Shown here: piece by piece, positions 50,136 to 59,566 of the stretch
Numbering within the stretch: position 1 is the stretch's first letter
How the letters are laid out: the number at the start of each line of letters is the position of its first letter
From: a virus
IMG/VR virus record: IMGVR_UViG_3300020395_000573
Span: 1-64,000 of that record
Length of the DNA: 64,000 bases
Direction: 5' to 3' (one strand)
Position numbers and translations under genes: made by a program
Notes under the pieces: generated by a model
Told to the model about the DNA's origin: nothing
Seen by the model: only the letters and a program-made list of their open reading frames with translations
Database searches by the model: none

Positions 50136-53135
50136 ATGGCAACTGTAAAGAAAAGTTCTAAAATTGATCTGTATAAGTTTGTACCTTCGGGTGCTACTTC
50201 AACCAAGTCTAATCCTATGGTTAGGACTATGGTGTCTAATGTTGCTGCAGTCAATAATCTTGGTAAGACGGTTAATTCTATTGCAGGTGTTGTAGTTGAT
50301 ATTAAGAAGACTAACCTTGCAAGGTTAGAACAAGAGAGAAAGAATAGAGTAAAATTTAAACCTGATTATACTGTTCCTAAAAAGAGGAAAAGTATGTTCA
50401 GTTTTCTGAACAAGATAAAGAAGGGTAGGATACCTGGATTCTTAGAGTCTTTACTTAATTTACTTGGAGGTTTATTAGGACTTTTTGTTGTCCTTCCGAT
50501 AATGAAATGGCTTGCTGATCCTAATAATCAGAAAAAGGTCGAAACATTTCTTGTAGCATTAGGACATGTCTTTAAAGCAATTGCTGGTTGGGCTAAGTTT
50601 GGTGTCACTAATGCTCTTGATGGTCTGTATAATATGCTTCGAGATGATGCCACTTGGATGGAAAGGTTGGGTGGACTTGCACAATTTTTAATAGGATGGG
50701 CAACGTTGGCAGTGCCAATGATGTGGTTGAATCCTTTTAGAATTGCAAAGTCTAAGGCAGAGTTAGTAGCGATAGGAAAGTTTGTTAAGACTGGTCTTGT
50801 TGCTGCAGCAAAAGATTTTGCAGCCTTGGCAGCTAGTCCTATTGGATTCTTATTTACTGCTGGACTATTATTCACTGCTGGTGGTTGGTTAACTGAGTTA
50901 TTCCCTTGGATGGCTAAGTCTAGTTCTACCAATAAAGTAGATGAAAATGTGGAAGCAGTTGGTTTAATGAATACTATAAAGCAACTGGAAGAGGAGAAAG
51001 CAAAGAAAATTGCGGAACGTGATAAACTTGGTTGGCATGAATTATGGAGAAGGATGGATCTCAATAATGAGATCTCTGAAATTAATAATCAGATAGACAG
51101 ATTAAAAGGAGAAGGTAAGTGGAAAGGTAGAAAGATACCTGGTGCTGATGAAAAAAACTTAGAAGGATTTGACTATAAAGTAGAAACAGGACAGATTAGT
51201 GAAAAAGATTTAGAGACTGTTAATAAGTTAAATGAAAAAATTGAGGAACTTTCAGATTCAGTAAAGGATCAAAGTTTATGGTCATTAATAGGGAATACCT
51301 TCAATCTTAATAATCTTAGGACTAATCGTGAAATTTTAAATCTTAAAAAGCAGATTCATGAAATCCAAATGGGAGTTCCTGAAGATCAGAGAACTCAGAA
51401 AAAAGCATTTGGTAGATTTTTAAATAATTTCTCTCAAGGAGGATGGATAAGTGGACCTCAGTCTGGATATCCTGTTAGTCTTGATGGATCCAATATCGAT
51501 TTTATCGGACATGGTACTGAGTACGTAGCAAGAGGAAAGAGTGACGGTTCAGCATACATTGTTCCTTTTGATACTAAGGCTACAAGAAATAATCCTAATC
51601 TTTTGATGAATCGTCTTGATGAAGCTAAGAGGATGGGTTACCATTTAGGTGGACTCGAACGTGATGCTGGTGGATTATTAGCTAATAATAAGAAGGATGG
51701 TAATAAAACATTAACATTGGGTTGGACTGGTGGTGACTATTCCAATACTAAGGGTAGGTATCATACGGTATTTGGAGGTAGTGGTAAGAGGACACAGAAT
51801 ATAGACTATGGTGATGTAGCGAAACGAGGTAGATCTAGTAATATAGCTCTTGGTATTGCTGCTATGGGTGGTAAAGGTTGGGAAGAATTTCCTCCTACAT
51901 CTTCTCAATTAATTGGTATGATGCAAGAGGCAGCAAAAGTTGGTATGGGTTGGGGAATGGAAGGAAAGGATGTTACACGTAAGAATGTAATGACAGAAGC
52001 AGAAGCTGCAGGTGCTCGTGGTCCTGTTGCTTGGGGTGGTACTGGTGAAGTTTGGGATTTATTTAAGTTAAAGAAAAATGATCCTGATGGGTCTGGTGGT
52101 GATAGATTACGTCAGATGATGCGTAATTTTATGCAGAATCCAGGAAAGAGAAAGGCAGAAGGATATCATGGACGAATGATGTCTAATAATGAATTGAATC
52201 TTCTTAGAAGTTTAGTACTTGCTGAGGCAAGAGGTGAGGGTGTGACTGGAATGGCATTAGTAGCAAGATCTGTTCTACAGAGACAAGCACTTATTAGACA
52301 GGGTGGTAATCCAGGTTTGTTTATGTCAGCAGGGCAAAGTCTTACAGATATCATTTATGGAGATAATCAATATCAACCAACTAGAGATGGTTCTATTAAT
52401 AACAAATGGTCCGCTGGACAACTTGCTTCTGCACAAAAAGCTATAGATTTAGCATTGAATACAGAAAGGTTTAGGAATCAACTTAGAGCAGCAGGGTATG
52501 ATGATACTACAATCAATAAATTACTTGCTTCTACTGGGTTTAGAGGTGTTAGTGCTAAGGATGATCCATCCCAGAATGTTAATAGGACTAAGTTTGGTAA
52601 CCATGTATTTAATACTGCTGGTAATAAATCTGCAACAGATTTAATAGGAACTGAAACAAGTAATAGAAGGTATGCTTCTTCTCCAGGTGCTACTTATAAT
52701 CCTGCTAACATTAGTGGAAGGGAAAATGATGGACAAATTGACTCAATGAATAATAATACTGTTCCTAATTTACCAAGGGGAAAAACAGGTCAACCAAGTG
52801 TTACTATTAATAGAACATCTGATGCTAGAGGAATTAAGAAAGCATCAGAAGAAAGAAATAAAGCAAGGATGCAAATGAATAAGAGGACATTAGCAATTGT
52901 CCAAGAAGCATTAGCAGCAGTTGAAAAACAAAATTCACAGAGTCGTAGTTGGGCACAACAAGCTAATGCTCAGGCTCAGACAGTTCTTGCTAGTGCAAAT
53001 CAACCAAGAATAGTTGGTGGAGGTGGTGGTGGAAGATCAAGAGGAGGTGGAAGTGCTGGTAATCGTGGTATATGGGGCACAGCAGTTAGTATGCTAAATT
53101 CTTTTAGTAATCCTTTGAAAGGTTTATTCTCATGA
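50136..53135 (+). CDS. Large tail protein with SleB-like cell-wall hydrolase domain (paralogue B)
   Basis: 999 residues. N-terminus (DLYKFVPSG; NNLGKTVNSIAGVVVDIKK) and WLADPNNQKKVETFLVALGHVFK match paralogue A. Residues ~685-770 look like a SleB-type peptidoglycan hydrolase: LRSLVLAEARGEGVTGMALV and IIYGDNQYQPTRDGSI. A Gly-rich tail ends the protein. A membrane-like helix (LLGGLLGLFVVLPIMKWL) lies near residue 110. It may locally open the cell wall during DNA entry, a role gp5 fills in T4. Confidence 0.7.
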   Translation: MATVKKSSKIDLYKFVPSGATSTKSNPMVRTMVSNVAAVNNLGKTVNSIAGVVVDIKKTNLARLEQERKNRVKFKPDYTVPKKRKSMFSFLNKIKKGRIPGFLESLLNLLGGLLGLFVVLPIMKWLADPNNQKKVETFLVALGHVFKAIAGWAKFGVTNALDGLYNMLRDDATWMERLGGLAQFLIGWATLAVPMMWLNPFRIAKSKAELVAIGKFVKTGLVAAAKDFAALAASPIGFLFTAGLLFTAGGWLTELFPWMAKSSSTNKVDENVEAVGLMNTIKQLEEEKAKKIAERDKLGWHELWRRMDLNNEISEINNQIDRLKGEGKWKGRKIPGADEKNLEGFDYKVETGQISEKDLETVNKLNEKIEELSDSVKDQSLWSLIGNTFNLNNLRTNREILNLKKQIHEIQMGVPEDQRTQKKAFGRFLNNFSQGGWISGPQSGYPVSLDGSNIDFIGHGTEYVARGKSDGSAYIVPFDTKATRNNPNLLMNRLDEAKRMGYHLGGLERDAGGLLANNKKDGNKTLTLGWTGGDYSNTKGRYHTVFGGSGKRTQNIDYGDVAKRGRSSNIALGIAAMGGKGWEEFPPTSSQLIGMMQEAAKVGMGWGMEGKDVTRKNVMTEAEAAGARGPVAWGGTGEVWDLFKLKKNDPDGSGGDRLRQMMRNFMQNPGKRKAEGYHGRMMSNNELNLLRSLVLAEARGEGVTGMALVARSVLQRQALIRQGGNPGLFMSAGQSLTDIIYGDNQYQPTRDGSINNKWSAGQLASAQKAIDLALNTERFRNQLRAAGYDDTTINKLLASTGFRGVSAKDDPSQNVNRTKFGNHVFNTAGNKSATDLIGTETSNRRYASSPGATYNPANISGRENDGQIDSMNNNTVPNLPRGKTGQPSVTINRTSDARGIKKASEERNKARMQMNKRTLAIVQEALAAVEKQNSQSRSWAQQANAQAQTVLASANQPRIVGGGGGGRSRGGGSAGNRGIWGTAVSMLNSFSNPLKGLFS

Positions 53136-54616
53136 GTAGTGCTGTTCAAAATAGAAGAGGGTCTCTTAAACCTAATCAGGTAGGTGAAGTTGAACTTGCC
53201 CTCTCAATTTATAGGGATGGTAAGCGTGTTGAAGTTGATGGTAATTGGAATTTTAATGAATTTTTAGGTGGTTGGGAAGTATATACAAGTATTACTCATG
53301 GTGCTATTCAAGCAAGTTTTGCTATTAGAGATTCATTAGGTCTTCAAGCTGTTTTGACAGGATCTGAGATGTGGAGGTTGGATATTAGAAGTCAAATGTT
53401 AGATAGGAGTTATTTCTTTAGAACTTATGATATACAAGATCGTTCACGATCTAACCAATTGTCTGATATCTTTATAGTTCAGGCTACTACTGATGAATTT
53501 TTAAAGAATGAGACTGTTAATATATTTGGTCATAGTGAAGTAATTTTTGGTAAGAGAAAGGATTTAAGTAAAAAGACAGCATACTTAGCTACACAAACTG
53601 GTACTAAGGCAGAGGCTATTGTTAAAAAGTTATTGACAGGTAAAGATTATATTTACTCAAAGAAGAAAGTATTTACTGATGAAAATGAGTCTATTAATAA
53701 TCATCAATTTATAGCATCAAACTGGAGACCATTTGATCTTATCTATTGGATAGGTCAGCGTACTATTCGTAAGGCAAAGAAAGGTGGGACATTGCAGAAT
53801 GCATATGCGTTCTTTGAAAATGCCTTGGGATATCATTTTAAGTCTATAGATGGTATGATTGAGAAGGTTAACGATCAATCTGCAGAGGCAGAGACTAATT
53901 TTTCTACTGGTGATGCACAACTACATGTTTATGAATATGTTCCTAAGAGTATAGATGATGGTGATCAAGATCAATGGAAAATTAAATCTGTTGTTTTTCC
54001 TGATGAAAGAAGTTATCTTATGGGATTAAGGCATGGTACTTGGTCTGGATATAGTATAGGTTTTGATCCAACTACACTTGGTAACTCTAAGGTAGGAACT
54101 GATGTTAGTCAGGATATATCTGCTGATACCTATAGGTATAGTAATAAAGAGATATGGCCAAAGATGTCTCACCTTGGAACTACTAAAGATAAGAATCCAA
54201 TGATTCTAATGGATAAAGGTATTCGGAATTTGCTTGACTATCCTAAGAGAATACGGTATACTGCATTACCTAATCAGATATTTGATCCTAAGTTTAAGAA
54301 GAATCCTCAAAAGAATTATGAACAACTCGTTGAGTTGCAAGCATATCAATGGATGCGTATTGAATCTTTGAAGAATATTAGATTAGAGATTACTGTACCT
54401 GGTAATCTGGATCTATATGTAGGTTATGGTGTTTATGTTACTATTCCTGCAACAGGTAAAGTTGGTGATACTATTGCGGTTGACAAAAAGTATAGCGGAC
54501 GCTATATTATAGCTTCATTAGCACATGAGTCACAAGACATGAATCTACGGTACGTCACTAAAATGCTCCTTGTTAAGGATACAATATATGGAAAACCTGA
54601 TTCAGTAGTTGATTGA
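53132..54616 (+). CDS. 27: Baseplate hub protein gp27
   Basis: 494 residues. GVQxxF-type beta segments (FLGGWEVYTSITHGAIQASF; GSEMWRLDIRS) and the position before gp5 suggest gp27, the trimeric hub ring that holds gp5. Longer than T4 gp27 (391). A cp12 promoter appears to lie inside its end. Confidence 0.7.
   Translation: MSSAVQNRRGSLKPNQVGEVELALSIYRDGKRVEVDGNWNFNEFLGGWEVYTSITHGAIQASFAIRDSLGLQAVLTGSEMWRLDIRSQMLDRSYFFRTYDIQDRSRSNQLSDIFIVQATTDEFLKNETVNIFGHSEVIFGKRKDLSKKTAYLATQTGTKAEAIVKKLLTGKDYIYSKKKVFTDENESINNHQFIASNWRPFDLIYWIGQRTIRKAKKGGTLQNAYAFFENALGYHFKSIDGMIEKVNDQSAEAETNFSTGDAQLHVYEYVPKSIDDGDQDQWKIKSVVFPDERSYLMGLRHGTWSGYSIGFDPTTLGNSKVGTDVSQDISADTYRYSNKEIWPKMSHLGTTKDKNPMILMDKGIRNLLDYPKRIRYTALPNQIFDPKFKKNPQKNYEQLVELQAYQWMRIESLKNIRLEITVPGNLDLYVGYGVYVTIPATGKVGDTIAVDKKYSGRYIIASLAHESQDMNLRYVTKMLLVKDTIYGKPDSVVD
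54480..54508 (+). promoter_or_regulatory. Host-type promoter, probably for cp12
   Basis: TTGACA (54480-54485), 17-nt spacer, TATATT (54503-54508), within gp27 and 140 nt before cp12. Confidence 0.6.
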
Positions 54617-54647
54617 CCTAAATATTATGGTATAGTTGGAGAAAACT

Positions 54648-54875
54648 ATGACAACAATCGAACAACATATTGAGCACGATAAAGAGCTCCTTGATGATCC
54701 TCAACTCAATCCTGCAGCACGTAGGCATATAAAAGAAGAATTACATGATCTTATTGAGTATGAAGAGCATCATCATGACGAGATCGTAGCAGGAGATCAT
54801 CATGATCCTAACTGCTTAGAACTATTCTGCGACCAGAATCCAGACGAACCAGAATGTTTAGTTTATGATGATTGA
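54648..54875 (+). CDS. cp12: CP12-like Calvin-cycle inhibitor
   Basis: 75 residues from ATG 54648 after TGGAG. The end CLELFCDQNPDEPECLVYDD matches the C-terminal redox loop of CP12, which locks GAPDH and phosphoribulokinase in an inactive complex. The N-terminal cysteine pair of plant CP12 is absent, as in known cyanophage forms. Together with TalC it would push carbon into the pentose phosphate route. Placed oddly inside the baseplate cluster with its own promoter. Confidence 0.88.
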   Translation: MTTIEQHIEHDKELLDDPQLNPAARRHIKEELHDLIEYEEHHHDEIVAGDHHDPNCLELFCDQNPDEPECLVYDD

Positions 54876-54880
54876 AGTTT

Positions 54881-55528
54881 ATGTTAGATTATGTTAATCC
54901 TGCTCCCTATATCTTTAAAGGGAAGTATGATTTTGAATTTCAAAAGAATAAGCAGAAGATAGTCGATAATCTTAAGATAGCAAAGGATATTACAACACAA
55001 TATAATGTCCCGCAACCTCTTATGAGAGATGGTGCGGAGACTAGTGTTGTTCTTATGGGTACTCAATACCATCCTCCTCACACTTGGACAGAGTTCCGAG
55101 ATTTTGTGCAGGGGTGGTTGCCGTCTCGTATTGGAGAGATATGGGAAACTTGGAGACTTGAACCAAGAGTAAAGAATTATATTTCAGAGTCATGGGTTAA
55201 TGTACATCCCAAAGGAGGATGGACTGCAGAACACATGCACAATAGAGCTATTGTTGCTGTATCATGCTATCTAAATGTACCACCTAAAGGTGGAAATTTA
55301 TTGATAGAAAATCCAATGCAGATATACAAGTGTGCTGAACCTATGCATGGTAACTATGATAGTCTTGGATTAAAGTGGCATACTGTTGATGTAGAGACTA
55401 ATGATGTGTTATTATTTCCTGGTTGGTTAAAGCATAAGACAGAGACCAATCATTCTGATGAAGATAGATATATAATGTCAATCAACATAATGTATGATTT
55501 TGATCAGAGAGTGAGTAAAATGGTATGA
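54881..55528 (+). CDS. 2OG-Fe(II) oxygenase-like protein
   Basis: 215 residues from ATG 54881 (an in-frame TTG at 54872 is possible). SWVNVHPKGGWTAEHMHNRA, PKGGNLLIENP, VLLFPGWLKHKTETN and DRYIMSINI follow the order of the putative 2OG-Fe(II) oxygenase family common in cyanophages. Substrate unknown. Confidence 0.78.
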   Translation: MLDYVNPAPYIFKGKYDFEFQKNKQKIVDNLKIAKDITTQYNVPQPLMRDGAETSVVLMGTQYHPPHTWTEFRDFVQGWLPSRIGEIWETWRLEPRVKNYISESWVNVHPKGGWTAEHMHNRAIVAVSCYLNVPPKGGNLLIENPMQIYKCAEPMHGNYDSLGLKWHTVDVETNDVLLFPGWLKHKTETNHSDEDRYIMSINIMYDFDQRVSKMV

Positions 55529-55995
55529 GTGAATATTTTCAAGCATTTCTTCTGGGCACTTGGAGTAATAAATCTCAGGCACAGTCAAATCCTACTGGGT
55601 TTAGACAGGTAACTTTACATTGGACAAGGAAACCTGGTAGAGGATTGGGATTATATCATGCTGCGTATCATTATAGAGATGAACCTGATCCTTATCTTGA
55701 GGTACAGAAGAAACTAGTAATAGTATCTGACGTAGAAGTAGTTCTTGAACATCACGGTGGAACATATACTAATTGGAAAAGACTTGATAATTGTGATATG
55801 AGACTGGGGTGGGATGGTACTAAGTGGACTGGATCATTTGATAGTAAAATAGATCAGGATGGAGAAGAAACTAATGTTCATGCTGAATTACATCTTTATG
55901 GTAATAAACTATTCACTAAGGATAAGTCAACAGATTCTGAGGGCAATGTCCTTTGGGGTGATGATGGAACATACAAGTTTGTTCGTGTCACATAA
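55525..55995 (+). CDS. cpeT: CpeT/CpcT-like bilin lyase family protein
   Basis: 156 residues. FQAFLLGTWSNKSQAQSNPT is close to the start of CpeT/CpcT proteins, with later WDGTKWTGSF and beta strands of a calycin barrel. Family members attach or handle bilins on phycobiliproteins; phage CpeT may act as a chaperone. Fits pcyA at 60.7 kb. Start overlaps the previous stop. Confidence 0.68.
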   Translation: MSEYFQAFLLGTWSNKSQAQSNPTGFRQVTLHWTRKPGRGLGLYHAAYHYRDEPDPYLEVQKKLVIVSDVEVVLEHHGGTYTNWKRLDNCDMRLGWDGTKWTGSFDSKIDQDGEETNVHAELHLYGNKLFTKDKSTDSEGNVLWGDDGTYKFVRVT

Positions 55996-55998
55996 ATA
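55991..55998 (+). promoter_or_regulatory. Late-type promoter for gp5
   Basis: CATAAATA, 23 nt before gp5. Confidence 0.55.
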
Positions 55999-56020
55999 AA
56001 ACATAAGGTACAATAATAAT

Positions 56021-58582
56021 ATGGCAATTGACACCATTGATGGCATAACCTCAGAACCGTCGATTAATTTCGTTGGAAAGGACGGATTTTACTGGTGGGT
56101 TGGTGAAGTAGAAGACCACGAAGATCCTATGAAGTTAGGTAGGGTTAAGTGTCGTGTGTTGGGATATTATACCAACGTACGAGGTGGTACTACAGCAGAT
56201 CTTCCTACTAAGTATCTTCCTTGGGCTACTGTAATGCAACATACCGCACAAGCGGGTAATGATAAGCAAGGTGAATCATCTGGTCAATTACAACCAGGTG
56301 CTATTGTCATGGGATTTTTTATGGATGGTGATAGTGCTCAAATGCCTATTGTCATTGGTGTATTAAGAGTTCAGAAGTCTGATAAGACTAAGACAGATAA
56401 GAAATTTGCCTTTACTGGTAAGAGGATGGAACCAGGAATTGCACCTACTCCTGCTGCAACACATCCATTATATCCAAACGAGTCCTTAGCAGAAACTGAA
56501 GCAGAAGGTTATCATAAGGGTGATAGTAATAGTAGTGTCAATATTGATTTTAATGAAGCGGAACCTAATGGTCCTGCGAGTCCTAACAATATATCCAATA
56601 AAGGTCTGGGTAACATAGCACCAAAATTATCATCACAACCAAGACCTGCTGCTAATGGTGTAGGTGGACCTTGGAAGACGATGGAGTATCAGTTAAATTA
56701 TCTTGTAGAAGATCTTGCTGATAGTGCTGGTACTTTAATTAAGGGTGAGGATGGTGATTTTATTGATGTTGTTAGTGGTAAATTAGTACAAGCAAAGGAA
56801 CTTACAGTTAAGATTCAGAATTTCTTGGGTGCTATATTTGCTCAAGTTGTATCTGCAATGCGTCAGGCATTAGCTAATCTGGCAGATCAACTAAAACTTG
56901 TGAGTATTCTTGGGTCGAAGACTGGTGCACCGATGGTGATATTCGGTATCATTAAGACAGCAGTACAAATGATACTAAAAGCTTTGTGTATGCTTGACTC
57001 TAATATCTTGTCTTGGATAGCAGATCCTATGGCAATGATTCAAGAGAAGTTGAATTCTATGCTTCAGGGTGTAATTGATAAGGTAGCATTTGTTGTACAA
57101 AGCGTTCAAGATACTATTGATAGTATTGTATGTAACGTTCAGTCAATGATCGATAGCATTCTTAGTGTTGTTAATAAGGTTAAGGGTATTGTTGATAGTG
57201 TAGGTAAAGCAAAGGAGATTATTGATACATGGCAAAAAGGTTCTGAAATATTTGCTGAAGGGTTTGACCTTATTAAGAATGGTAAAGCAAGTATAACAGG
57301 AATCATTTCAATGATTATTGGATTCCTTGCAAGTGATTGTGGAAGAAAACCTGATGGTGGTAATGATACTGTTGGTTGGTATCCATTATTAGGTGTAACA
57401 CATTGTACACCAGAAGAATTAGCAAATATTGATAATATAAAAGGTGGTGGTAGACCATCATGTAGTGGTGGTAAAGCTAAAGAGAGTGGTAGTCTTTTTG
57501 ATACTCTTATAAAAGAGGCAGATCCTTATCTAACTGCTGCAAAAACTTTCTTAGATGGTGCTTATGATTTACACATAGGTAATCCAGGTGGTCAGATTAC
57601 TCAGAAGAGACTAGCTAGTGGTTCAACTCACTTCTCTGTTAATAGTAATAACAGTAAGAGAGCAGAAGCAGCAGCAAAGAAAAAGATTAGAGAGGAAGAG
57701 GAGAAGATAGGTGAAAGACTGACTACTGCTGTAAGAAATTCATTAATTAAGAAAACTAAAGAAGCATATACTAAAACTAATGGTAAGACTAATTCAGGTG
57801 ATAGAGGTAACTTAGTTGCTGACCATATTACTTGGGCAGGTAATCGTACACAGGATGTTAAAGGTGATGATTGTATAAACATTGAGAAGGATAAGGTAGA
57901 AACAGTTCATGGTGACTATTTCCTTAAAGTTACTGGTGATTGTCATTTGGATGTTGGTGGTGGTTTCTTTATGAATGCTCAGGGTGCACCTAAGTCAGTT
58001 GATAGAAAAGGTGATAAGAAGAATACTAAGATTCAAAAGCATACAATCAACTTTGGTTCTGATGTAGATATTGCTTCCGCAGGTGCTAAGATAACCTTCC
58101 AAGGAGCAGAACTTGATATTGGTTCACAGTCTACTAAGATCACTGGTAGTTCAATGGAATGTTCCTCAACAGTACAGAAATATGCTGGTGGAGAAATATT
58201 GATTGCTGGTGACAACTCTATTGAATTGTTTGCAACTAGTCTTTATGAGATGATTAACTTCCCTCCAATGGGACCTGCTGCTGTATCTGGTATTAGAAGA
58301 TTTATTGGAGGATCTGATGTTACAACAATGCTTCCTGCTGGATCTGCAACTGATGCTATTCCAAGGCATGTTATAAGGAATCCTTCTGGACCAATTTCTG
58401 CTACATGTGGTGTTACTGGATATAATATGAATGTACTTACAGGTGCATATAACGTTAATGTTGCTGCTGGATTAATTTACATGCAAGCATCTGCAGCAGC
58501 GTCTATAAAAGCGGGTGCTGCTATGAATCTAACTGCAGGGGCAGTTATGAAACTGACTGCTGCAACTATCTTCTTGAATTAG
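56021..58582 (+). CDS. 5: Baseplate hub spike protein gp5
   Basis: 853 residues. The N-terminal OB fold (FYWWVGEVEDHEDPMKLGRV; KYLPWATVMQ; GAIVMGFFMDGD) aligns with T4 gp5. The C-terminal third (VETVHGDYFLKVTGDCHLDV onward) is a repeating triple-stranded beta helix forming the membrane-piercing needle. No T4-lysozyme-like domain is visible between them; instead there is a long helical middle (residues ~230-480). Cell-wall cutting may have moved to the SleB-domain protein at 50.1 kb. Confidence 0.9.
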   Translation: MAIDTIDGITSEPSINFVGKDGFYWWVGEVEDHEDPMKLGRVKCRVLGYYTNVRGGTTADLPTKYLPWATVMQHTAQAGNDKQGESSGQLQPGAIVMGFFMDGDSAQMPIVIGVLRVQKSDKTKTDKKFAFTGKRMEPGIAPTPAATHPLYPNESLAETEAEGYHKGDSNSSVNIDFNEAEPNGPASPNNISNKGLGNIAPKLSSQPRPAANGVGGPWKTMEYQLNYLVEDLADSAGTLIKGEDGDFIDVVSGKLVQAKELTVKIQNFLGAIFAQVVSAMRQALANLADQLKLVSILGSKTGAPMVIFGIIKTAVQMILKALCMLDSNILSWIADPMAMIQEKLNSMLQGVIDKVAFVVQSVQDTIDSIVCNVQSMIDSILSVVNKVKGIVDSVGKAKEIIDTWQKGSEIFAEGFDLIKNGKASITGIISMIIGFLASDCGRKPDGGNDTVGWYPLLGVTHCTPEELANIDNIKGGGRPSCSGGKAKESGSLFDTLIKEADPYLTAAKTFLDGAYDLHIGNPGGQITQKRLASGSTHFSVNSNNSKRAEAAAKKKIREEEEKIGERLTTAVRNSLIKKTKEAYTKTNGKTNSGDRGNLVADHITWAGNRTQDVKGDDCINIEKDKVETVHGDYFLKVTGDCHLDVGGGFFMNAQGAPKSVDRKGDKKNTKIQKHTINFGSDVDIASAGAKITFQGAELDIGSQSTKITGSSMECSSTVQKYAGGEILIAGDNSIELFATSLYEMINFPPMGPAAVSGIRRFIGGSDVTTMLPAGSATDAIPRHVIRNPSGPISATCGVTGYNMNVLTGAYNVNVAAGLIYMQASAAASIKAGAAMNLTAGAVMKLTAATIFLN

Positions 58583-58583
58583 G

Positions 58584-58612
58584 TTGACATCCTGATCGAC
58601 TTGTGGTATGAT
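58584..58612 (+). promoter_or_regulatory. Host-type promoter
   Basis: TTGACA (58584-58589), 17-nt spacer, TATGAT (58607-58612), 21 nt before the ATG at 58634. Confidence 0.8.
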
Positions 58613-58633
58613 GAGTATATAAACGAGGTTCCT

Positions 58634-58843
58634 ATGGATGACGAAGCTCTTGAAGAAGTCATTGTTAATTTCTCTAAGAGACAGATTACTCTGATCTCGG
58701 ATGAAGGTGACAATAAGATAATTAAATGGAAATGGGATGATGAAGGATCTCAGGGATTTGCTGAGACAGTAGATTTAATCAAGCAGGTACTTCCTTACGG
58801 TGTGGAGGTTACCTATATTGTCGAGGAGGCAGTTATCCAATGA
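58634..58843 (+). CDS. Small hypothetical protein
   Basis: 69 residues from ATG 58634 (GAGG upstream), which fits the promoter. Acidic alpha/beta sequence (VNFSKRQITLISDEGDNKII). Stop overlaps the next ATG. Confidence 0.6.
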   Translation: MDDEALEEVIVNFSKRQITLISDEGDNKIIKWKWDDEGSQGFAETVDLIKQVLPYGVEVTYIVEEAVIQ

Positions 58844-59085
58844 CCGATATACAAGATATAACCGAAGAAGAAGCACAAAGTAACTTACCCTTTCTCATTA
58901 CCATGTGTGAAAGGAATCGTACTGTATGGAGAATTAAGCGTCCAGATGGATGTACAGTACTATTATCACCTCTTTTACAACATGGACCTCCAATAGATCA
59001 AGAGGTAATTTCACAGGTGGAAGAGTTTAAGAAAGAATTTATGGAGTCTACTCCAGAAGAAGCAAAAGTTGACAAAGTAGCATAA
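58840..59085 (+). CDS. Small hypothetical protein
   Basis: 81 residues, acidic; FLITMCERNRTVWRIKRPDG is the central beta-like part. A promoter for the next gene lies in its 3-prime end. Unknown. Confidence 0.6.
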   Translation: MTDIQDITEEEAQSNLPFLITMCERNRTVWRIKRPDGCTVLLSPLLQHGPPIDQEVISQVEEFKKEFMESTPEEAKVDKVA

Positions 59086-59097
59086 ATATCCTATACT
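59069..59097 (+). promoter_or_regulatory. Host-type promoter
   Basis: TTGACA (59069-59074), 17-nt spacer, TATACT (59092-59097), 23 nt before the small basic gene at 59121. Confidence 0.75.
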
Positions 59098-59120
59098 CAC
59101 CATAGTAAACAGGCAGACCG

Positions 59121-59252
59121 ATGCGTCTTAAACGCCATGAAACTCCTAGGAAGCAGGGACGAAATATTAAATCTCGTCTTGCGTCTGCTCGTTTGCGTCA
59201 AATTAAGAAGCGTAATAAGAGATTTTTAAAGAAATTACGCAACGTTGCATAA
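59121..59252 (+). CDS. 43-residue highly basic protein
   Basis: MRLKRHETPRKQGRNIKSRL and a second Arg/Lys-rich half (LRQIKKRNKRFLKKLR). Net charge is extremely positive, as in nucleic-acid-binding or host-takeover proteins. Preceded by its own promoter. Function unknown. Confidence 0.6.
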   Translation: MRLKRHETPRKQGRNIKSRLASARLRQIKKRNKRFLKKLRNVA

Positions 59253-59332
59253 AACGAAAGATATTATAAAATAAACGTCATTTGTTAGGATTTCCATATA
59301 AAATACTATGTAGAATTCAAAACAATACAAAG

Positions 59333-59491
59333 ATGTCTGGAGATAACTTACATGACCCTCAACCTCCGAAATTTTATTCGGAAGAAGTAACGGAAACAAA
59401 GCGTGTCCTTATTAATAGCAACTATGTTCTTGAGATAGAGAATATGTTTGTTGCAGCAAGAACTCGAACTGGAAGTTTGTTGCAAGAGTAG
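59333..59491 (+). CDS. Small hypothetical protein
   Basis: 52 residues from ATG 59333: MSGDNLHDPQPPKFYSEEVT, then a strand-like VLINSNYVLEIENMFVAART. Upstream TTGTTA-16 nt-TACTAT (59282-59309) may be a weak promoter. Confidence 0.5.
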   Translation: MSGDNLHDPQPPKFYSEEVTETKRVLINSNYVLEIENMFVAARTRTGSLLQE

Positions 59492-59566
59492 ATGAGATCC
59501 ATTCTCAATAGTGTATCATTTATTCGCAATAAGTGTGATATATAATACGGTTGGGAATTTACTACT

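Noticed and set aside
57628-57882. Minus-strand frames within gp5.
   Set aside because: Hydrophobic low-complexity shadows of a well-supported plus-strand gene.
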